From positions 25,026,303 to 25,090,302 of the forward strand of contig CM041534.1 in the NCBI GenBank assembly GCA_023238725.1: a stretch of 64,000 nucleotides of DNA, read 5' to 3'. This document shows positions 60,762 to 64,000 of the stretch, in pieces. The notes below the pieces were generated by a model. It searched no databases. It saw nothing but the letters and a program-made list of their open reading frames with translations, and was not told the DNA's origin. Each line of letters opens with the position of its first letter. Position 1 is the first letter of the stretch. Source of the DNA: Scortum barcoo. Lineage: Eukaryota > Chordata > Actinopteri > Centrarchiformes > Terapontidae. Both the position numbers and the translations under genes were made by a program.

Positions 60762-61299
60762 CCTCCTCTCTGGAAATGAACAACAACATTAAGAAAAAGT
60801 CAAACAACAACAAGATACACAATAAGATGGTAAAAACAATAAAAGTCAATACACATGGATGATAAATCAATAACCAATAATCAAACAGTAACTAAACCAA
60901 TTCTTTTCACTGCGTGATGTCAGTGAGGATTTGAACATATAAAGTTAAAAAAGTGATCAATTAATCGAAAACTAATCAGCCACAATTATGATATGATCAT
61001 CAATTAAATAAATAAATTAAAGGATTAATCACTTATTATTAAATGTGACTGTATTTCACTGCACCTGTCTGTCTGTCTGCAGCTCAACGTCTTTTTTTAA
61101 TCTCAGCTTCATTAAACTAAACTTAAGTCTAGTTTAATAAAACTCATTTTAATCTTGTAATTAAAGACAAACTAAACTTCTTTGAGTTAATCTCAACATT
61201 AAACTAAACTTCTCAACATTAATCTCGGTATTAATCTAAACTTCTCTACATTAATCTCGGTATTAAACAGACTTTCTGTCCCCGCTGTGGCTCCCTGCT

Positions 61300-61690
61300 C
61301 TGCCCGCTCTTGTTTACCAGCAGCGGGCAGAGCTCGGAGCCTCTCGCCGCCTACCAGTCACATCCAGGCGGCCCGGAGCGCTCCGACATGCCGCCGTCCG
61401 TCACCCGGCGGGTCGCTTCAGCCTGCGGGCTTCACGGTGAGCTGAGCCCGCGGCGAGGCTCCTGTCGGCGGGTTAAAACACGGAGTAAAGTCCGAGAAAG
61501 TGTCTGAAAAGTCGCTTTCCTCGGTGTGAAGGAACGGGACCTCCCTCTTCCTCCGTCCTCCCCCCTCCTCCCCCCGCAGCTCGGCCCACTTTAACCTCTT
61601 GTCTTCGGCCGAGCGGCGGAGGAGCCCCCGCTGAGGAGAACCGGAGCCCCGGAGCCCGGTACCGGAGACAGCGATTTATAAAGTTATGAC
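61300..61690 (-). promoter_or_regulatory. CpG-rich promoter/first exon of the SCHIP1-like gene
   Basis: GC- and CpG-rich block with GCCGCCGTCCGTCACCCGG and CCCCGCAGCTCGGCC strings, in sharp contrast to AT-rich flanks. On the minus strand CCGCTGCTG then GTAAAC at about 61316 is a donor candidate that could join the acceptor at 60770. Confidence 0.5.
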
Positions 61691-61699
61691 CAACATTAA

Positions 61700-63540
61700 T
61701 ATATTTATACATTCAGTCAATATTAAGTTATAGTTTGACAAAAAATCTTGATTTCATTCAGTAGTTTATTTTTTATTTCTTAGATCTTTCCATCAGCAGA
61801 GGTTTATTCACACTGAGACCTTTAATGTTCAGATACTCACTGATTGTCTGTTATTTTCATCCAATCATGGTTTACTGAAACTTCATTCTTTTATTTATCA
61901 CATCTTCATCATGTGTCTGTAAAATGATTTAATGTTTGATGTCCATCTGATTCAGTTTAAATGGACTCTAATGATTTTTACATTTTCATTTCTATATGGA
62001 TCCACAAACGCTCTGAATCCAGGGGATCAATATGTTTAAAGTAAGAACAATTATTTCCAACGTGGTTACAAGAAAGAAAAAAAAAGTCATGAATCCAAAA
62101 ATTACATTTAGTTATTCAAACACCTTCAATAACCTCACTTTCATGATAACAGGATTAAAAAGGATTTCTCTATGTTAACCTTTATAAAGTAATTAACTGT
62201 AGTAATGTTCTATATATTTCTATACTTACTACTACTGCAGTGTACCTGTTATTACTCTGATCCTTTACTCACGTAAAAGTTACAATAATACACTGAAAAT
62301 ACTCCTGTTAACATCGAAGTACACAAGTACTATTATCAAAATGTTCCTAAAAGTACTCCAGATACAGGAAAAAGGCCTCTGTATGTGTTCAACATTAGAA
62401 TTTATAATTAACAGTACTGTTTAATTTAGTTACATCCTCCCACTGGTCACGGTGTGCTTCTCTTTCTGAAACTCAATGAAAACAGTTTGGCTCTTTAAAG
62501 CTTCACTGATCAAACTATAACTTCACTGATATCAGAGTTGTTTGTTTGTTGTGTCTGAGCTGGACCAGGTCTGATCTGGTTCAGGTCTCCAGTCTTTGCT
62601 GAAGCGGGTCAGTGTGCAGGCAGTGAAGGGTTAAAGGCCGAGCCTCCTGGTGTCCTGTTTCACCATTTTTTGGAGATGACGACTCGAAGCAGATGGAGGA
62701 TTTTTGGGATTGTGGGAGAACAGCAGACAGTTTATTGTCACGACAACAAAGAAAACACAGCGTTCCTGTAACACTCCAATAATACTTATTTTTACTCTGT
62801 ACTCCTGTTTTTATGATATCCTTATAATATTCCTGTTGTGTCTGTTTATAGTGAACTTGTACTTTTCCTACTCCGGGGTCTCGATGTTTCTGCGATTCAT
62901 GAAATGATTTATGTTAGTGTTATTGTAGTTTATTTTGAGAGTATTTCAATAAAATCTTTGTTGATCTGATTCTAACAAAACTTTGATCCTTTTCTGGATG
63001 ACAGTAGGTGACTTTACTTTTATAAGTGGTTTATTTATTTTAAAACAAATATTCAATATTCTCTGGTCCAATGCTTTATATCACTCTAAATGTCTGCCCA
63101 GAACATAATTAATCTATTGATACCAAAAATAATTTGATTAACTTGCACAAAGGGAAAAATTTAAGCACCAAATTGCTTCATATCCATTCAACATAAATGA
63201 CTTTTTTCAGAGGTTCCTATGAGGACAATACTCAGAGAAAACAAAACAAAATGTTTAAAAATTATTTGACCTATTTAAAATGAAATCTTTAAACTATTGA
63301 ACTGTATTTATGTAGTACTTTACAAAAGCAGAGTTACAAACTGCTTTACAGTGAAAAAGATATAAAAATGACACCAACAAACAAATAAAATAATAAGATA
63401 ATGTTTTCAGACATTAACAGATAAAATAACCTGTCAGCGGGGAAATCTGCAGTGTTACAACAGTAAAGGAGATAATGCAGAAGAAAAAAAACTTCATACA
63501 ACAAATTAAGTCAGTTATGCATAAAATAATGTCATTTATG
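61700..63540. other. AT-rich intergenic, no gene seen
   Basis: A fragment of the AAGTACT-type teleost repeat lies at about 62215-62360 (AAGTACACAAGTACTATTA, CCTAAAAGTACTCC). A plus-strand open frame at 62704-62907 has no family similarity. A plus-strand AATAAA occurs near 62950. Confidence 0.4.
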
Positions 63541-63542
63541 TT

Positions 63543-63709
63543 CAGGTTAAATTAAACTTTATTGATGAAATAGTTTCATGTTTCCAGGTTAAATTAAACT
63601 TTATTGATGAAATAGTTTCATGTTTCCAGGTTAAATTAAACTTTATTGATGAAATAGTTTCATGTTTCCAGGTTAAATTAAACTTTATTGATAAAATAGT
63701 TTCATGTTT
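63543..63709 (+). repeat. 42-bp tandem repeat, four units
   Basis: Units begin at 63543, 63585, 63627 and 63669, each starting CAGGTTAAATTAAACTTTAT then TGATGAAATAGTTTCATGTT. The first three are identical and the last has one change (GATAAAAT). On the minus strand every unit contains CAATAAAGTTT. Confidence 0.95.
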
Positions 63710-63980
63710 GTTCAGTTCTTGCCGCCTCGCTGCAGTCCCCGCTGTGTTCGCGGGGCGGCGCTGTTTCCTCGCGGATGAGCGGCTCTATGGATCGGGGGCT
63801 GTGTTGTAAAAATCTTTCAAACATGTCGGCGGACTCTCGGGCTCTCTGCGGGACCGCTTGCTGCGTCAGGCGGGCCGTGTGAGCGCCTCTCCCCGCGGAC
63901 GGTGAGCCCGGGCCGCGCCGCGCCGCGCCGCGTCGGGCAGCTGCTGAGCGGCTTTCTGATCTCTGACCGGAGCTTTTCAC
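63710..63980 (-). promoter_or_regulatory. CpG-rich block at right edge, likely promoter/first exon
   Basis: CpG density rises sharply, with CCGCGCCGCGCCGCGCCGCG near 63912-63931. A minus-strand frame (63983-63702) is open and could begin at MFERFLQHSPRS, but no family is recognised. The block may be the start of a gene running off the right edge on the plus strand instead. Confidence 0.35.
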
Positions 63981-64000
63981 CAAGTTAGCTCAACAGCTAA

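Noticed and set aside
1..64000. tRNA, rRNA, microRNA or CRISPR features
   Set aside because: I looked for tRNA A/B boxes and for miR-22, miR-132 and miR-195/497 sequences known from 17p13 and saw none. The tandem arrays lack CRISPR spacer structure and the genome is vertebrate.

Overview
This is nuclear DNA from a ray-finned fish, most likely a percomorph teleost. Every protein gene is split by GT-AG introns, the sequence is rich in (CA)n/(GT)n microsatellites, and several dispersed-repeat families typical of teleosts recur, including an L2/CR1-type LINE. Where protein similarity is recognisable it is to vertebrate families, and slc13a5 next to med31 matches the human 17p13.2 order.

Layout, left to right. 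1-3.6 kb: no recognised gene, a possible leftward first exon near 1.6-1.8 kb and a dispersed repeat. 3.69-9.77 kb, minus strand: complete serpinf2 (alpha-2-antiplasmin), 8 coding exons plus a probable 5'UTR exon, with an HNF1-like site upstream. 9.9-13.5 kb: no gene seen. 13.57-29.0 kb, plus strand: slc13a5-like sodium/citrate transporter, 13 exons, all conserved blocks present, but broken in this sequence by a frameshift in exon 2, an in-frame TGA in exon 9 and several indels in exon 11. Its introns hold a 1.4-kb minisatellite and a 1.75-kb CA array carrying about 80 CAGGT units. 30.2-33.1 kb, plus: med31, four coding exons, whose reading frame runs past the likely ancestral stop into a GT microsatellite. 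35.36-43.86 kb, plus: an FMO (plant GS-OX/insect-like class), 8 coding exons, with a 3.4-kb LINE in intron 5. 47.57-50.1 kb, minus: a P2Y-type nucleotide GPCR, two coding exons and probable 5'UTR exons. 56.7-61.7 kb, minus: a SCHIP1-like coiled-coil protein, 6 coding exons plus a possible cassette exon. 61.7-64 kb: AT-rich sequence, a 42-bp tandem repeat and a CpG-rich block at the right edge.

Exons were joined by hand from splice signals, phase and family similarity. For serpinf2, the FMO, the P2Y receptor and the SCHIP1-like gene the phases close exactly. The genes are functionally unrelated neighbours: a plasma protease inhibitor, a citrate importer, a Mediator subunit, a monooxygenase, a purinergic receptor and a cytoskeletal adaptor. 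The most unusual region is the slc13a5 CA/CAGGT array, which starts exactly at the exon 9 5' splice site and repeats a donor-like sequence. Because single-base indels cluster around microsatellites (slc13a5, med31), assembly error must be separated from real gene decay.
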